A DNA stretch of 64,000 nucleotides from Rhipicephalus microplus (GCF_043290135.1 NC_134710.1:460265376-460329375), one strand, 5' to 3'. Shown: positions 8,582 to 18,166, counted from the stretch's first letter. Notes: generated from the letters alone by a model not told the origin. A program made the numbers and translations.

Positions 8582-9189
8582 GTACGCTAAGTTGGGGAAG
8601 AACGATTTACCCTGCTCGAAACACCTGCTTCTCCTTTCCTTTTTCCAGACTGAACACAGAAGGGGCCGGATCGAGGGCTCTCTCTGACGGAGTCGCTCAT
8701 TTCGCAACGATTGCCTGCCACCCAAGCTCACCAACAATGTCCCTCCGTGACCTTCAAATACGCGTCCTGTAAGCTGCCTTAACCCCGTCTTTTTTTCTCC
8801 TTCCTCTCCTCATTTTTCTTTTTTTCATTTTTTGCCTTTTTTGAATCCTCAGTCGACTTATTTGCATTCTCTTTCCCATTAATTTACATTTTGCCCGAAC
8901 ACACGACCCATGCCAAAATGGAGCCTCTAGCACCCTTCTCTCTTTCTTCTCTCTTTTGCTTGCTAAAGCTAGTGTCACCACTGTAAAACACCACTACTTT
9001 ATCGCTCTCTCTCGTTTCCTTCTTGCACAACCATGTCGATGCGGCATGTTCGAGTAGCGCCGCATTTGTTGGCAAACCCTGACAAAAACTGGTCCACCGG
9101 TGGAAACCGTTGGAAATTAAAATATCATGACAACTGCTAAGCGTTGTCCCTTCTATTCCCAAGTGCCTTTGGTCCATTGAAAAAACTTC

Positions 9190-9368
9190 TTCAGTATATA
9201 TAACACAAAATAATGCCAAGGAAAGTATAGAGGAAGTTGTACTGTAAATTGTACTGTAAATGTGAAGAAAGAAAAGTGGGTGAAAAGGTAAATTGCCGCG
9301 GGCAGAAACACAACCTGCGACCTTTGAATAACGCGTTCGATGCTCTAAAACTGAGCCACCATGGCGGC
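9190..9368 (-). mobile_element. tRNA-derived SINE, unit B, reverse copy
   Basis: Duplicate of the 4836-5014 SINE carried by unit B, with only a few base changes (for example 'aaaactgagcc' instead of 'aacactgagcc'). Confidence 0.65.
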
Positions 9369-9435
9369 TATCCTCCCAGCAACTTTAATGAAAAAACACG
9401 GAAGAAAGAAGCCTTTCATTATACACTTTTTTTCC

Positions 9436-9436
<1 letters not shown>

Positions 9437-9504
<68 letters not shown>

Positions 9505-9506
9505 AT

Positions 9507-9538
<32 letters not shown>

Positions 9539-9555
9539 TTATATATTCATATATA
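9437..9555. repeat. (TA)n microsatellite, unit B
   Basis: Interrupted AT tract between the SINE-side flank and the PLE 3' end in unit B; corresponds to the combined tracts of unit A without the intervening modules. Confidence 0.9.
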
Positions 9556-9600
9556 TAGTCCAGTAGATCCTCCGTGAGCGGGCACAACGTGGTTTATTTC

Positions 9601-9632
9601 GACGTTTCGGCCTAGAGCCTGGCCTTCCTCAG
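9601..9632 (-). ncRNA. Hammerhead-ribozyme-like core, unit B
   Basis: Same motif as 5601-5632 with CTGAGGA in place of CTGATGA. The changed base is the variable position of the hammerhead core, so the consensus is kept. Stem II (GGCC/GGCC), GAAAC and GTC are intact. Confidence 0.5.
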
Positions 9633-10439
9633 GATTAAATATACAGTTTGTTGGTGCTCAGCTTTATAAAATCTCAAATCAGAGGGCAAGAAAAGAGGGA
9701 AAAAAAGAAAAAAGAAATAAAAGAAAAAAAGAAAAAGGAAAGAAAAAGAAGAAAAAAGAGAAGAAGAAGAGAAAAATAATATACGATGGACTCCACTCGG
9801 GCGCCCCTCTTCCACTCTTCCTTCCACTTCCCCCCTCCATTCTTCCCTCCACTTCCCCCTTCATCTCTCTCCCCCTTCTTTCCTTCACCTTTCTGATGTC
9901 AGCGGTCTGTGTATGTCTCCTTTCACTAACGCATTCTCCCCGATCAGACGGCGCCTCCTGGCACTGGCGGTTCGGTGTGGGGCAAAAAAGAGCTTTTTTA
10001 AGAAGTCCTAACCCTTTAACTACTCTTTTTTAGGAACTCCTAAGCCTTTAACTACTTGGAGTCCAGTAAACAATTCGTCGTAGAAGTAGAGGTGCCGCGT
10101 ATTGCGGCAGAGGCTGGTAAGCGGGCATTTTAGGAAGTTCTAAGCCTTTAACTACTCGGCGCCCTGTCTTTATTTCGTTGTAAAAACAGGGGTGCCCCGT
10201 ATTGCAGTAGAGGCTGGTAAGCGGGCGCAATGCAAATTCTTTGCCCGCTTCTGGATTCCACGTGTAGTAGGGGCCTCCCGGCTGTGCACAGGGTTGCTGT
10301 TGGGCATGTCATGCATGGCACAATTGATTGGGTAGTAAAATAAAACAGAAAACAGACGACAGCTGCACTTAGGAAGAGTAGTTACACTTGGAATTGTTTT
10401 GGGTTGTCCAGTGCCCTTCACAGCTGCAGTGCCGTGAAC

Positions 10440-10661
10440 TCAGTTACTATTTTCATTGTTGCCGTTATTGTTTTCTAATGCTTTAATTGCTGCAAGTGTA
10501 CCAGGATTCTCATTTATTCCTCTATCGAGGGTGTTAAATCGGTGGATAAGGTATGACTCTCGTTGTTCACGTTCTCGATTTGATTTAAATCCCGTCTCTA
10601 AGAGCATTACTGATAGTTTGTCTAATGCATGGTCGGGAAGATTGAGATATTTTGATAGAGG
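10440..10661 (-). pseudogene. PLE GIY-YIG endonuclease C-terminus, unit B
   Basis: Same fragment as 6440-6660; the frame is open from the (TA)n tract to the stop. Confidence 0.55.
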
Positions 10662-11034
10662 TATATATATATATATATATATATATCGATATTCATTATT
10701 TTGAATTCTAACTGACAATAATGCCAGATTTTATTAATATTTTTCAAAACACAGAAAAATGAGCCCTTAAGTATACACTTGTTTCCCTTATTAATTATTG
10801 AAGGTCTCGTACTGGCCGACTTTGTGCCTTAGGTTGTATACGAGGGAATATTGGTCAGATGCCAGCTTGTCATATTGGTCAGATGCCAGCATGTGTGGCG
10901 TCGCGTGCTACGTGACGCCACACAGGCTCATAGAAGAGTGTGCCAAGCTCACCGCCATTAGTGTACAGATGGCACTGAATCACACTTCCACGTTTAAATT
11001 CACATATATACCCAATAAAATGGCTGGGAGTATA

Positions 11035-11217
11035 GCCGCCGTGGTAGCTCAGTGGTAGAGCATCGAACGCGTTACTCGGAGGTCACAGGTTAAGTTCCTG
11101 TTGACTGCAAGTTATCTTTTCACCCACTTTTCTTTCCTCATATTTACATTACTTATCGGTCTAAGAAGCTCCCTTATACTTTCTTTGAGTCTGTTAGATA
11201 TTGTCCCTTAGATTTCA
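11035..11217 (+). mobile_element. tRNA-derived SINE, unit B, forward copy
   Basis: Duplicate of the 7033-7215 SINE carried by unit B; the tRNA-like head and tail motifs are unchanged. Confidence 0.65.
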
Positions 11218-11647
11218 ATAATATTGTGTCACTGAACTGTTCGACAACAGACAACACACGACACTAGCAAGTGCCCTCGGTCACCCGACAGAACACCAGA
11301 CAAAGTATAGTACAACATATACCTAGCTACGTGTCTTTCAGAATTTCGTTCCCTCTACATCAAGAGGCACATGTGGGACACAAGACTCTCAAAATCAGAA
11401 CTCAAAATTTTACTCGTACAACAACGTAACCAAATAGAATACAACATAAAGTTTGCTCCTTGAGCTCATTCTGGACGAGAGCGCTCAGCTAAGGCCGTGA
11501 TGAGGACGAAATGTTGCCCCGAATCGCCAGCGAGAAACCGAAAGGTAGAGAAGGTACTAGCTAGAACGCACTGCTCAATGCACCTGCCTTAGCGTATAGC
11601 TTTCCCTTTTTTTTTGTAGCGAACGTCAATGTTGTGCTGTTGGAGCA

Positions 11648-12583
11648 TCATGCTCCATCTTCGTAACCAGCCACTTTTAGGCGACGATGCCTATGCGGTA
11701 CCAACAGCTGCTCATAATTGCGACGTTGCAGAGGGGAACAAGGATACGGCTTGCTAGGGATTGGCTCCTCACAAGTTAGCTCGTTATCGTGTTCGATCAC
11801 CGTCGTGTTTCCGGGACGGTCCCAAAACACGTATCCAAACTCGGAAACTATCCTTTTCAGGTCCTCCTTCTGGACTTCACTTAACCTAGGCTCTAGGTTC
11901 AACTGCTCCAAGATTACTTCCGATTTCCTTTCGATTACCTCACTCGAACTCAAAATTTCTGCTCCCTCTTCCTCTGAAGCATTCAACACCAGATTTACGA
12001 CCGCTTGACATTGAACGTATGGTTTCATCAAGGTGCAAATTGTGTTCAGCCACCTTCCTACTTTAACTTCACAATTGGTATCAGAAAGCTTTGATAATAC
12101 TTTGGTGTGCCCTTCCCAATGAACCTCAAGCTTGTTCCTTTTGGACGGCTGCAGCAGCATTACCTGACTTCCTACTTCAAAAGCGCACTTCTTCACCGAT
12201 TTGTCGTTGTACTCCTTCGACAACACTTGTGCAGCTTTCATGTGCCTTTCTTTTAGCGCTTTAATTGAAAGGTCCTCACGCTGCTCTCGAATGAGCGTCT
12301 CTCAATCAACCCTCGACAGCTCACCCCAATTCTCCGCTACAGGCGAGAACGTTGCGCCCCTCTCGCTCTGATTCAATGGTGCCATGTCGCCTCCCCTTGC
12401 TACGGAAACCACGCCAGTCGCTTCGGCGACGGGCCGCTCGCAGGACTGCTCACATGACTCACGCGGAAAATTTCGTCTCTGAGGTTCAGTCGACCCGCCG
12501 ACAAGGTCACTTGAGAGTTCACCGCCTTGAACAAGATCAAGCGCCTGCGAAATCTTCCGCGCTTGCGATCGCGTGAGGGCCAT
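11648..12583 (-). pseudogene. Internally deleted LTR-element polyprotein (unit B)
   Basis: Duplicate of 7646-8581 with the same in-frame TGA (12304-12302) and the same deletion junctions; the predicted pieces are identical in sequence. The deletions therefore happened before the tandem duplication. Confidence 0.6.
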
Positions 12584-13191
12584 GTACGCTAAGTTGGGGA
12601 AGAACGATTTACCCTGCTCGAAACACCTGCTTCTCCTTTCCTTTTTCCAGACTGAACACAGAAGGGGCCGGATCGAGGGCTCTCTCTGACGGAGTCGCTC
12701 ATTTCGCAACGATTGCCTGCCACCCAAGCTCACCAACAATGTCCCTTCGTGACCTTCAAATACGCGTCCTGTAAGCTGCCTTAACCCCGTCTTTTTTTCT
12801 CCTTCCTCTCCTCATTTTTCTTTTTTTCATTTTTTGCCTTTTTTGAATCCTCAGTCGACTTATTTGCATTCTCTTTCCCATTAATTTACATTTTGCCCGA
12901 ACACACGACCCATGCCAAAATGGAGCCTCTAGCACCCTTCTCTCTTTCTTCTCTCTTTTGCTTGCTAAAGCTAGTGTCACCACTGTAAAACACCACTACT
13001 TTATCGCTCTCTCTCGTTTCCTTCTTGCACAACCATGTCGATGCGGCATGTTCGAGTAGCGCCGCATTTGTTGGCAAACCCTGACAAAAACTGGTCCACC
13101 GGTGGAAACCGTTGGAAATTAAAATATCATGACAACTGCTAAGCGTTGTCCCTTCTATTCCCAAGTGCCTTTGGTCCATTGAAAAAACTTC

Positions 13192-13370
13192 TTCAGTATA
13201 TATAACACAAAATAATGCCAAGGAAAGTATAGAGGAAGTTGTACTGTAAATTGTACTGTAAATGTGAAGAAAGAAAAGTGGGTGAAAAGGTAAATTGCCG
13301 CGGGCAGAAACACAACCTGCGACCTTTGAATAACGCGTTCGATGCTCTAACACTGAGCCACCATGGCGGC
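13192..13370 (-). mobile_element. tRNA-derived SINE, unit C, reverse copy
   Basis: Duplicate of the 4836-5014 SINE carried by unit C. Unit C has no forward partner because the unit ends at 17165. Confidence 0.65.
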
Positions 13371-13437
13371 TATCCTCCCAGCAACTTTAATGAAAAAACA
13401 CGGAAGAAAGAAGCCTTTCATTATACACTTTTTTTCC

Positions 13438-13438
<1 letters not shown>

Positions 13439-13524
<86 letters not shown>

Positions 13525-13540
13525 TTATATATTCATATAT
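13439..13540. repeat. (TA)n microsatellite, unit C
   Basis: AT tract preceding the head-to-head hammerhead-like pair of unit C. Confidence 0.9.
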
Positions 13541-13586
13541 ATAGTCCAGTAGATCCTCCGTGAGCGGGCACAACGTGGTTTATTTC

Positions 13587-13618
13587 GACGTTTCGGCCTA
13601 GAGTCTGGCCTTCATCAG
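13587..13618 (-). ncRNA. Hammerhead-ribozyme-like core, unit C, left arm of palindrome
   Basis: CTGATGA, GGCC/GGCC stem with loop AGACTCTA, GAAAC and GTC all present on the minus strand. It forms the left half of an inverted repeat with 13630-13661, arms about 85 bp. Confidence 0.5.
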
Positions 13619-13629
13619 GATCCAGAATC

Positions 13630-13661
13630 CTGATGAAGGCCAGACTCTAGGCCGAAACTTC
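13630..13661 (+). ncRNA. Hammerhead-ribozyme-like core, unit C, right arm, changed triplet
   Basis: CTGATGA at 13630-13636, stem GGCC/GGCC, GAAAC, then TTC instead of GTC, as in the plus-strand copy of unit A. The shared TTC variant suggests the two plus-strand modules descend from one copy. Confidence 0.45.
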
Positions 13662-13742
13662 GAAATAAACCACGTTGTGACCACTCACGGAGGATCTACT
13701 GGACGATATGCAACGCTACGGCCACTCAACCACCATGCCTGC

Positions 13743-13744
<2 letters not shown>

Positions 13745-13823
<79 letters not shown>

Positions 13824-13840
13824 TTATATATATATATATA
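13745..13840. repeat. (TA)n microsatellite, unit C
   Basis: AT tract between the palindromic module pair and the 3' end of the unit C PLE remnant. Confidence 0.9.
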
Positions 13841-13883
13841 GTCCAGTAGATCCTCCGTGAGCGGGCACAACGTGGTTTATTTC

Positions 13884-13915
13884 GACGTTTCGGCCTAGAG
13901 CCTGGCCTTCATCAG
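13884..13915 (-). ncRNA. Hammerhead-ribozyme-like core in PLE terminus, unit C
   Basis: Equivalent of 5601-5632: CTGATGA, GGCC/GGCC, GAAAC, GTC, read on the minus strand at the 3' side of the unit C PLE remnant. Confidence 0.5.
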
Positions 13916-14690
13916 GATTAAAAATACAGTTTGTTGGTGCTCAGCTTTATAAAATCTCAAATCACAGGGCAAGAAAAGAGGGGAAAAAAAGAAAAAAGAA
14001 ATAAAAGAAAAAAAGAAAAAGAAAAGAAAAAGAAGAAAAAAGAGAAGAAGAAGAGAAAAATAATATACGATGGACTCCACTCGGGCGCCCCTCTTCCACT
14101 CTTCCTTCCACTTCCCCCCTCCATTCTTCCCTCCACTTCCCTCTTCATCTCTCTCCCCCTTCTTTCCTTCACCTTTCTGATGTCAGCGGTCTGTGTATGT
14201 TTCCTTTCACTAACGCATTCCCCCCGATCAGACGGCGCCTCCTGGCACTGGCGGTTCGGTGTGGGGCAAAAAAGAGCTTTTTTAAGAAGTCCTAACCCTT
14301 TAACTACTCTTTTTTAGGAACTCCTAAGCCTTTAACTACTTGGAGTCCAGTAAACATTTCGTCGTAGAAGTAGAGGTGCCGCGTATTGTGGCAGAGGCTG
14401 GTAAGCGGGCATTTTAGGAAGTTCTAAGCCTTTAACTACTCGGCGCCCTGTCAACATTTCGTTGTAAAAATAGGGGTGCCCCGTATTGCAGTAGAGGCTG
14501 GTAAGCGGGCGCAATGCAAATTCTTTGCCCGCTTCTGGATTCCACGTGTAGTAGGGGCCTCCCGGCTGTGCACAGGGTTGCTGTTGGGCATGTCATGCAT
14601 GGCACAATTGATTGTGTAGTAAAATAAAACAGAAAACAGACGACAGCTGCACTTAGGAAGAGTAGTTACACTTGGAATTGTTTTGGGTTG

Positions 14691-14703
14691 TCCAGTGCCC
14701 TTC
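14691..14703 (+). repeat. Target-site duplication, left
   Basis: tccagtgcccttc, repeated at 16590-16602. Units A and B have this sequence once (A at 6409-6421), proving the insertion polarity. The first bases could also belong to the LINE tail. Confidence 0.85.
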
Positions 14704-16543
14704 TCTAGGGAAAGCCTTCTATGACTACGTATGGTCCTTTCTTACAGATCGGAAAGCCGTGATGAAGATTGCAGATATCGAGACCGCAGAAATCGAACTA
14801 GAAGCAAGGGGCACGCCACAAGGGGCAGTGATTTCACCAATGCTGTTTAACATTGCCATGATTGGACTGTCAAAGAAATTATCGAGCATTGAAGGATTGA
14901 AGCACAGCATCTACGCAGATGACATTACCATCTGGTGCACAGGTGGAAGCGAGGGGCAGATTGAGAGCGCTCTGCAAGAGGCGATTGACACCGTAGAAGA
15001 CTACCTTCGCCCTTCCGGGCTCAAGTGCTCCTCGAGTAAGTCAGAACTTTTGCTTTATCGGACTGCACGCCGGGGACCAAAGCCCAGGGGATGGAAGCCG
15101 TTAAACCAGATAGACATCCATCTCCGTACAAATCAAGGGGATGCCATCCAGAGGGTCGACTCCATCAAAGTCCTGGGAATGCTGATAGAGTCTACCGGCG
15201 CCAACAGCAAATCTATAGCCAAGTTAACTCGGAAAACAGACAGTGCGGTGCACCTCATACGCAGAGTGGCCAACAAAAGAAATGGGATCAAGGAAGACAA
15301 CCTCATCAGGTTGATGCATGCGTTTGTTCTAAGTCACTTCACATACGAGGCAGCAATGCACAACTGGTCAAGAGCAGAGTCTGAGACACTGAATGTGCTC
15401 CTCAGGAAAGTTATCAAGAAGGTCCTGGGCCTACCCATACATACCAGCACCGAGCATCTGCTTGAGCTTGGCCTACACAACACGCTCGAAGAAATAGCAG
15501 AAGCCCAAGAGAGTGCACAGTTTGCAAGGTTATCTACTACAAGGTCGGGGAGCATGATCCTGCAGGAGCTGGGCCAAAACCCAATAGCAATCAGACGCAA
15601 TTACAATGATATCCCTGACAACATCAGGGAGACTATCATGGTATCTCCTATATCGAGAAACATGCATCCAGAACACAACGTCGGCAGAAGAGTAGCGAGG
15701 GCCAGGACTATACTTCGTCAAGTCTCAAACGAGGAACGAGGGGTCGTATTTGTTGACGCGGCTTCCTACGCCAATGGGAAAGCGTTTGTGGCAGTGGTAG
15801 TCGATGGGGCTGGCCATGTCGTCAACTCAGCGACGGTCAGGACGAAAGACCCAATCATTGCGGAACAAGTGGCCATCGCCTTAGCACTCAAGATGGATAA
15901 CATTGAAGTGGTCTACAGTGATTCCATGGCAGCACTACGGGCGTTCGCCAAGGGGGCGGTCTGTGAACAAACGCTGAGAATACTGCAAGGCAAGAACATA
16001 ACGCATCATCTTCTGAGTTGGTTCCCAGCTCACCTTGGGCAGATCAACGATTCCCCTCCCAATCTCAACGAAGCAGCACACGAGGCGGCGCGAGAACTCT
16101 CCAACCGCGCCTCCCCGGGGATGCATTCTACCGGTGAAGAGGATAACCGGGAAATTCTTACAACATATAACGAGCTCACTAAACATTTCTACCTGTCTAG
16201 AAGGATTTTCCCTCCACCTCACAAAAATCTAACCCGGCCCCAAGCACTTACATTAAGGCTTTTGCAAACGCGGATGTACCCTACTTTGAGAATGTTACAC
16301 ATCATGTACCCTGACCTATATCCAAGTAATCTTTGTCCACATTGTGGGGAAATAGCTTCATTAGAACACATGCTCTGGCAGTGCACCAAATTCGCTCATT
16401 TATCGCACATCACCTCTGCCAGATGGGAGGCGGCAATCCGCAGCTCATCCTTGGCAGATCAGCTCTGGGCTGTCCAAGCCCGCGAGGCGGCTGAGGAGCT
16501 TGGCATCTCGGTCCCCACGTGGGAGCTGCCCGCAACACAGTGA
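14704..16543 (+). CDS. LINE ORF2 fragment: RT, RNase H, zinc knuckle
   Basis: About 612 uninterrupted codons of a non-LTR polyprotein C-terminal part; the codons before 14704 come from the PLE sequence and are not part of it. RT motifs: RGTPQGAVISPMLFNIAM and the catalytic YADD (YADDITIW). RNase H starts near GVVFVDAAS (first catalytic Asp), followed by AEQVAIALAL (Glu), YSDS (Asp) and a late NEAAHEAARE segment. The C-terminus has CPHCGEIASLEHMLWQC, a CCHC knuckle typical of I/Jockey-like ORF2. No endonuclease or early RT fingers are present. With RT truncated, autonomous activity is not expected. Confidence 0.85.
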
Positions 16544-16589
16544 TCTGTATTTTGGAGGACCAAATAAAAGTTTATCCAATCCAATCCAA
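14704..16589 (+). mobile_element. 5'-truncated LINE with RNase H (I-like), recent insertion
   Basis: Insertion present only in unit C and flanked by a 13-bp target duplication. It contains RT, RNase H and a C-terminal zinc knuckle, then only about 46 bp of 3' UTR with AATAAA at 16563-16568 and a tail of 'atcca' repeats. The 5' end starts within RT, consistent with incomplete target-primed reverse transcription. The open frame and perfect duplication indicate recent insertion, after the array formed or at least after unit C separated from A and B. Confidence 0.85.
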
Positions 16590-16602
16590 TCCAGTGCCCT
16601 TC
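16590..16602 (+). repeat. Target-site duplication, right
   Basis: tccagtgcccttc, matching 14691-14703, directly after the 'atcca' repeat tail of the LINE. Confidence 0.85.
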
Positions 16603-16622
16603 GCAGCTGCAGTGCCGTGAAC

Positions 16623-16841
16623 TCAGTTACTATTTTCATTGTTGCCGTTATTGTTTTCTAATGCTTTAATTGCTGCAAGTGTACCAGGATTCTCATTTAT
16701 TCCTCTATCGAGGGTGTTAAATCGGTGGATAAGGTATGACTCTCGTTGTTCACGTTCTCGATTTGATTTAAATCCCGCCTCTAAGAGCATTACTGATAGT
16801 TTGTCTAATGCATGGTCGGGAAGATTGAGATATTTTGATAG

Positions 16842-16843
<2 letters not shown>
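16623..16843 (-). pseudogene. PLE GIY-YIG endonuclease C-terminus, unit C
   Basis: Same fragment as 6440-6660, with one visible substitution (LLEAGFKSN instead of LLETGFKSN). It starts at the long (TA)n tract and ends just upstream of the LINE insertion site. Confidence 0.55.

Positions 16844-16844
<1 letters not shown>

Positions 16845-16922
<78 letters not shown>
16845..16922. repeat. (TA)n microsatellite at truncated 5' end of PLE, unit C
   Basis: About 39 TA repeats. The equivalent tracts at 6661-6684 (unit A) and 10662-10687 (unit B) have about 12-13 repeats, so this tract has expanded or the others have contracted since duplication. Confidence 0.9.
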
Positions 16923-16927
<5 letters not shown>

Positions 16928-17126
16928 ATTCATTATTTTGAAATCTAACTGACAATAGTGCCAGATTTTAATAATATTTTTCAAAAACACAGAAAAATGA
17001 GCCCTTAAGTATACACTTGTTTCCCTTATTAATTATTGAAGGTCTCGTACTGGCCGACTTTGTGCCTTAGGTTGTATACGAGGGAATATTGGTCAGATGC
17101 CAGCTTGTCATATTGGTCAGATGCCA

Positions 17127-17196
17127 GCCTGTGTGGCGTCACGTGCTACGTGACGCCACACAGGCGTCACGTAGCACGTGACGCCTGTGTGGCGCA
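17127..17196. repeat. Iterated palindrome at the right end of the tandem array
   Basis: The 'ggcgtcacgtgctacgtgac' hairpin core of units A and B is followed here by an inverted partial copy ('ggcgtcacgtagcacgtgac' then 'gcctgtgtggcg'). Homology with A and B ends inside it (17165), so this fold-back marks the array boundary. Confidence 0.75.
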
Positions 17197-17197
17197 C

Positions 17198-17309
17198 ACT
17201 TTCATAAAGTAAAAGTAATCGCTTGAACTGGTCATGTTCACTGGTGAAGTCGAACTGCAGCTGTTTTACTTTTGTTGCTCTCGACGATGCTTCCACCGGA
17301 GTGACAATC
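17198..17309 (+). repeat. 112-bp duplicated segment, left copy
   Basis: Runs from 'cacactttcataaagtaaaa' to 'ccaccggagtgacaatc' and is nearly identical to 18053-18166 (one base differs near 17262). It sits between the array-end palindrome and the PLE-terminal module. Confidence 0.85.
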
Positions 17310-17310
17310 A

Positions 17311-17429
17311 GGCCTTCCTGATGAAGGCCAGACTCTAGGCCGAAACGTCGAAATAAACCACGTTGTGACCGCTCACGGAGGATCTACTAGACTATATGCA
17401 ACGCTACGGCCACTCAACCACCATGCCTG

Positions 17430-17432
<3 letters not shown>
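17311..17432 (+). mobile_element. Solo PLE-terminal module
   Basis: Hammerhead-like core (17318-17349), then 'accacgttgtgaccgctcac', 'ggaggatctactaga' and 'ccactcaaccaccatgcctg', ending at (TA)n. It matches the modules in units A and C but lies outside the array and without PLE coding sequence. The reverse complement of the last part has an A-box-like 'tggttgagtgg'. Confidence 0.55.
17318..17349 (+). ncRNA. Hammerhead-ribozyme-like core outside the array
   Basis: CTGATGA 17318-17324, extra A, GGCC 17326-17329, loop AGACTCTA, GGCC 17338-17341, GAAAC 17342-17346, GTC 17347-17349. This is the only plus-strand copy with an intact GTC. It is followed by the same PLE-terminal flank (about 17350-17432) and a (TA)n tract, but there is no adjacent PLE coding sequence. 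Confidence 0.5.

Positions 17433-17510
<78 letters not shown>
17433..17510. repeat. (TA)n microsatellite
   Basis: About 39 TA repeats directly after the PLE-terminal module carrying the 17318-17349 hammerhead-like core. Confidence 0.9.
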
Positions 17511-17512
<2 letters not shown>

Positions 17513-17911
17513 CATTGTGGTGCAAGTTTGGTCGCTTTTGTGGTCGTCAAAACCACGCTCCAGATTTATCGACTTGTGAGACATATTACACTTTCACCAT
17601 TATATATAAGACCTGAAAGTGTCCTATGAATGCTTCTTAAGCCTCTTCCACATGCGAGCGATTTTGCTCCAAGAGCGGAGCGGCAGCCCCCGCGCAAGTC
17701 CAAAACAGGTTTTTACAGCGGTGACTGGACACCCTTGTGAATATCACCAGAGTTGGCGAAATTCGCTCGCGACAGAAGCGGCAGAGCGACTAGTGACGTC
17801 GTTTGACACGTTATGCCAGGGGCGAAGTCGAGGGGTGGACATGCGAACTCACTTCACAGAACTCGCCCCGACTGAGTAGCAGACTACATCCGCCCTCTTT
17901 TCGGGCCATGA

Positions 17912-18070
17912 ATGTCTCACACTGCTTTCAACGAGTTGCTCATTGCAGAAGTTGTGAAACGACCTTTTCTTTGGGACGTCAACATGGAGGATTTCCGCAA
18001 GAAACATAAGAGCATTCTTTGGGAAGAAATTGCTGAGGTCCTTGAAAAGTCGCACACTTTCATAAAGTAA
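17912..18070 (+). CDS. MADF-domain fragment (52 aa frame, probably first exon)
   Basis: Short frame from ATG 17912 to TAA 18068-18070. It contains NELLIAEVVKRPFLWD, then DFRKKHK and LWEEIAEVLEK, matching the N-terminal two-thirds of a MADF (Adf-1 Myb/SANT-like) DNA-binding domain with its LW...W pattern. MADF domains normally continue with a third helix (about 30 more residues), which is missing here. The frame is therefore either an exon read past its splice site or a truncated copy. Such proteins bind DNA and accompany PIF/Harbinger transposases or act as host regulators. Its end coincides with the 112-bp duplicated segment. Confidence 0.55.
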   Translation: MSHTAFNELLIAEVVKRPFLWDVNMEDFRKKHKSILWEEIAEVLEKSHTFIK

Positions 18071-18166
18071 AAGTAATCGCTTGAACTGGTCATGTTCACT
18101 GGTGAAGTCGAAGTGCAGCTGTTTTACTTTTGTTGCTCTCGACGATGCTTCCACCGGAGTGACAAT
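18053..18166 (+). repeat. 112-bp duplicated segment, right copy
   Basis: Source-like copy of 17198-17309, continuous with the end of the MADF reading frame. The left copy was probably made from this one during rearrangement. Confidence 0.85.

Larger units (their letters stand above)
4258..8616. repeat. Composite tandem unit A
   Basis: First of three near-identical composite units. It starts at 'cgaaacacctgcttctcc', which recurs at 8617 and 12619. Order: pyrimidine-rich leader, minus-strand SINE, hammerhead-like modules separated by (TA)n, minus-strand PLE remnant, hairpin, plus-strand SINE, LTR-element remnant. Unit A is about 357 bp longer than B because it has extra hammerhead-like modules and (TA)n at 5140-5553. 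Differences from B outside that block are sparse single bases, implying recent duplication. Confidence 0.9.
9556..10661 (-). mobile_element. 5'-truncated Penelope-like element, unit B
   Basis: Duplicate of the unit A PLE remnant at 5554-6660, with the same (TA)n boundaries and one hammerhead-like module. The endonuclease C-terminal frame is identical at protein level. Confidence 0.6.
8617..12618. repeat. Composite tandem unit B
   Basis: Second unit, 4002 bp, the most compact version. Most of it aligns with unit A at a constant offset of about 4000 bases. It keeps a single hammerhead-like module. A small visible difference from A is near 10168, where 'caac' is replaced by 'cttt'. The junction with unit C is the same as the A/B junction, as expected for head-to-tail duplication. 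Confidence 0.9.
13841..16843 (-). mobile_element. 5'-truncated Penelope-like element, unit C, split by LINE
   Basis: Same PLE remnant as in units A and B, interrupted between the endonuclease stop and the 3' region by a plus-strand LINE (14704-16589). The pieces 13841-14703 and 16590-16843 join exactly as in unit A once the LINE and one target duplication are removed. Confidence 0.6.
12619..17165. repeat. Composite tandem unit C, truncated, with LINE insertion
   Basis: Third unit. It aligns with A and B up to 17165, where it stops inside a palindrome, so it lacks the plus-strand SINE and the LTR-element remnant. It carries a 1.9-kb LINE insertion (14704-16589), an extra pair of hammerhead-like modules (13587-13840), and a (TA)n tract at 16845-16922 that is about three times longer than in A or B. 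Confidence 0.88.

Noticed and set aside
14672..14703. TTG-started N-terminus of the 623-codon frame
   Set aside because: These codons are PLE 3' region sequence upstream of the LINE insertion point.
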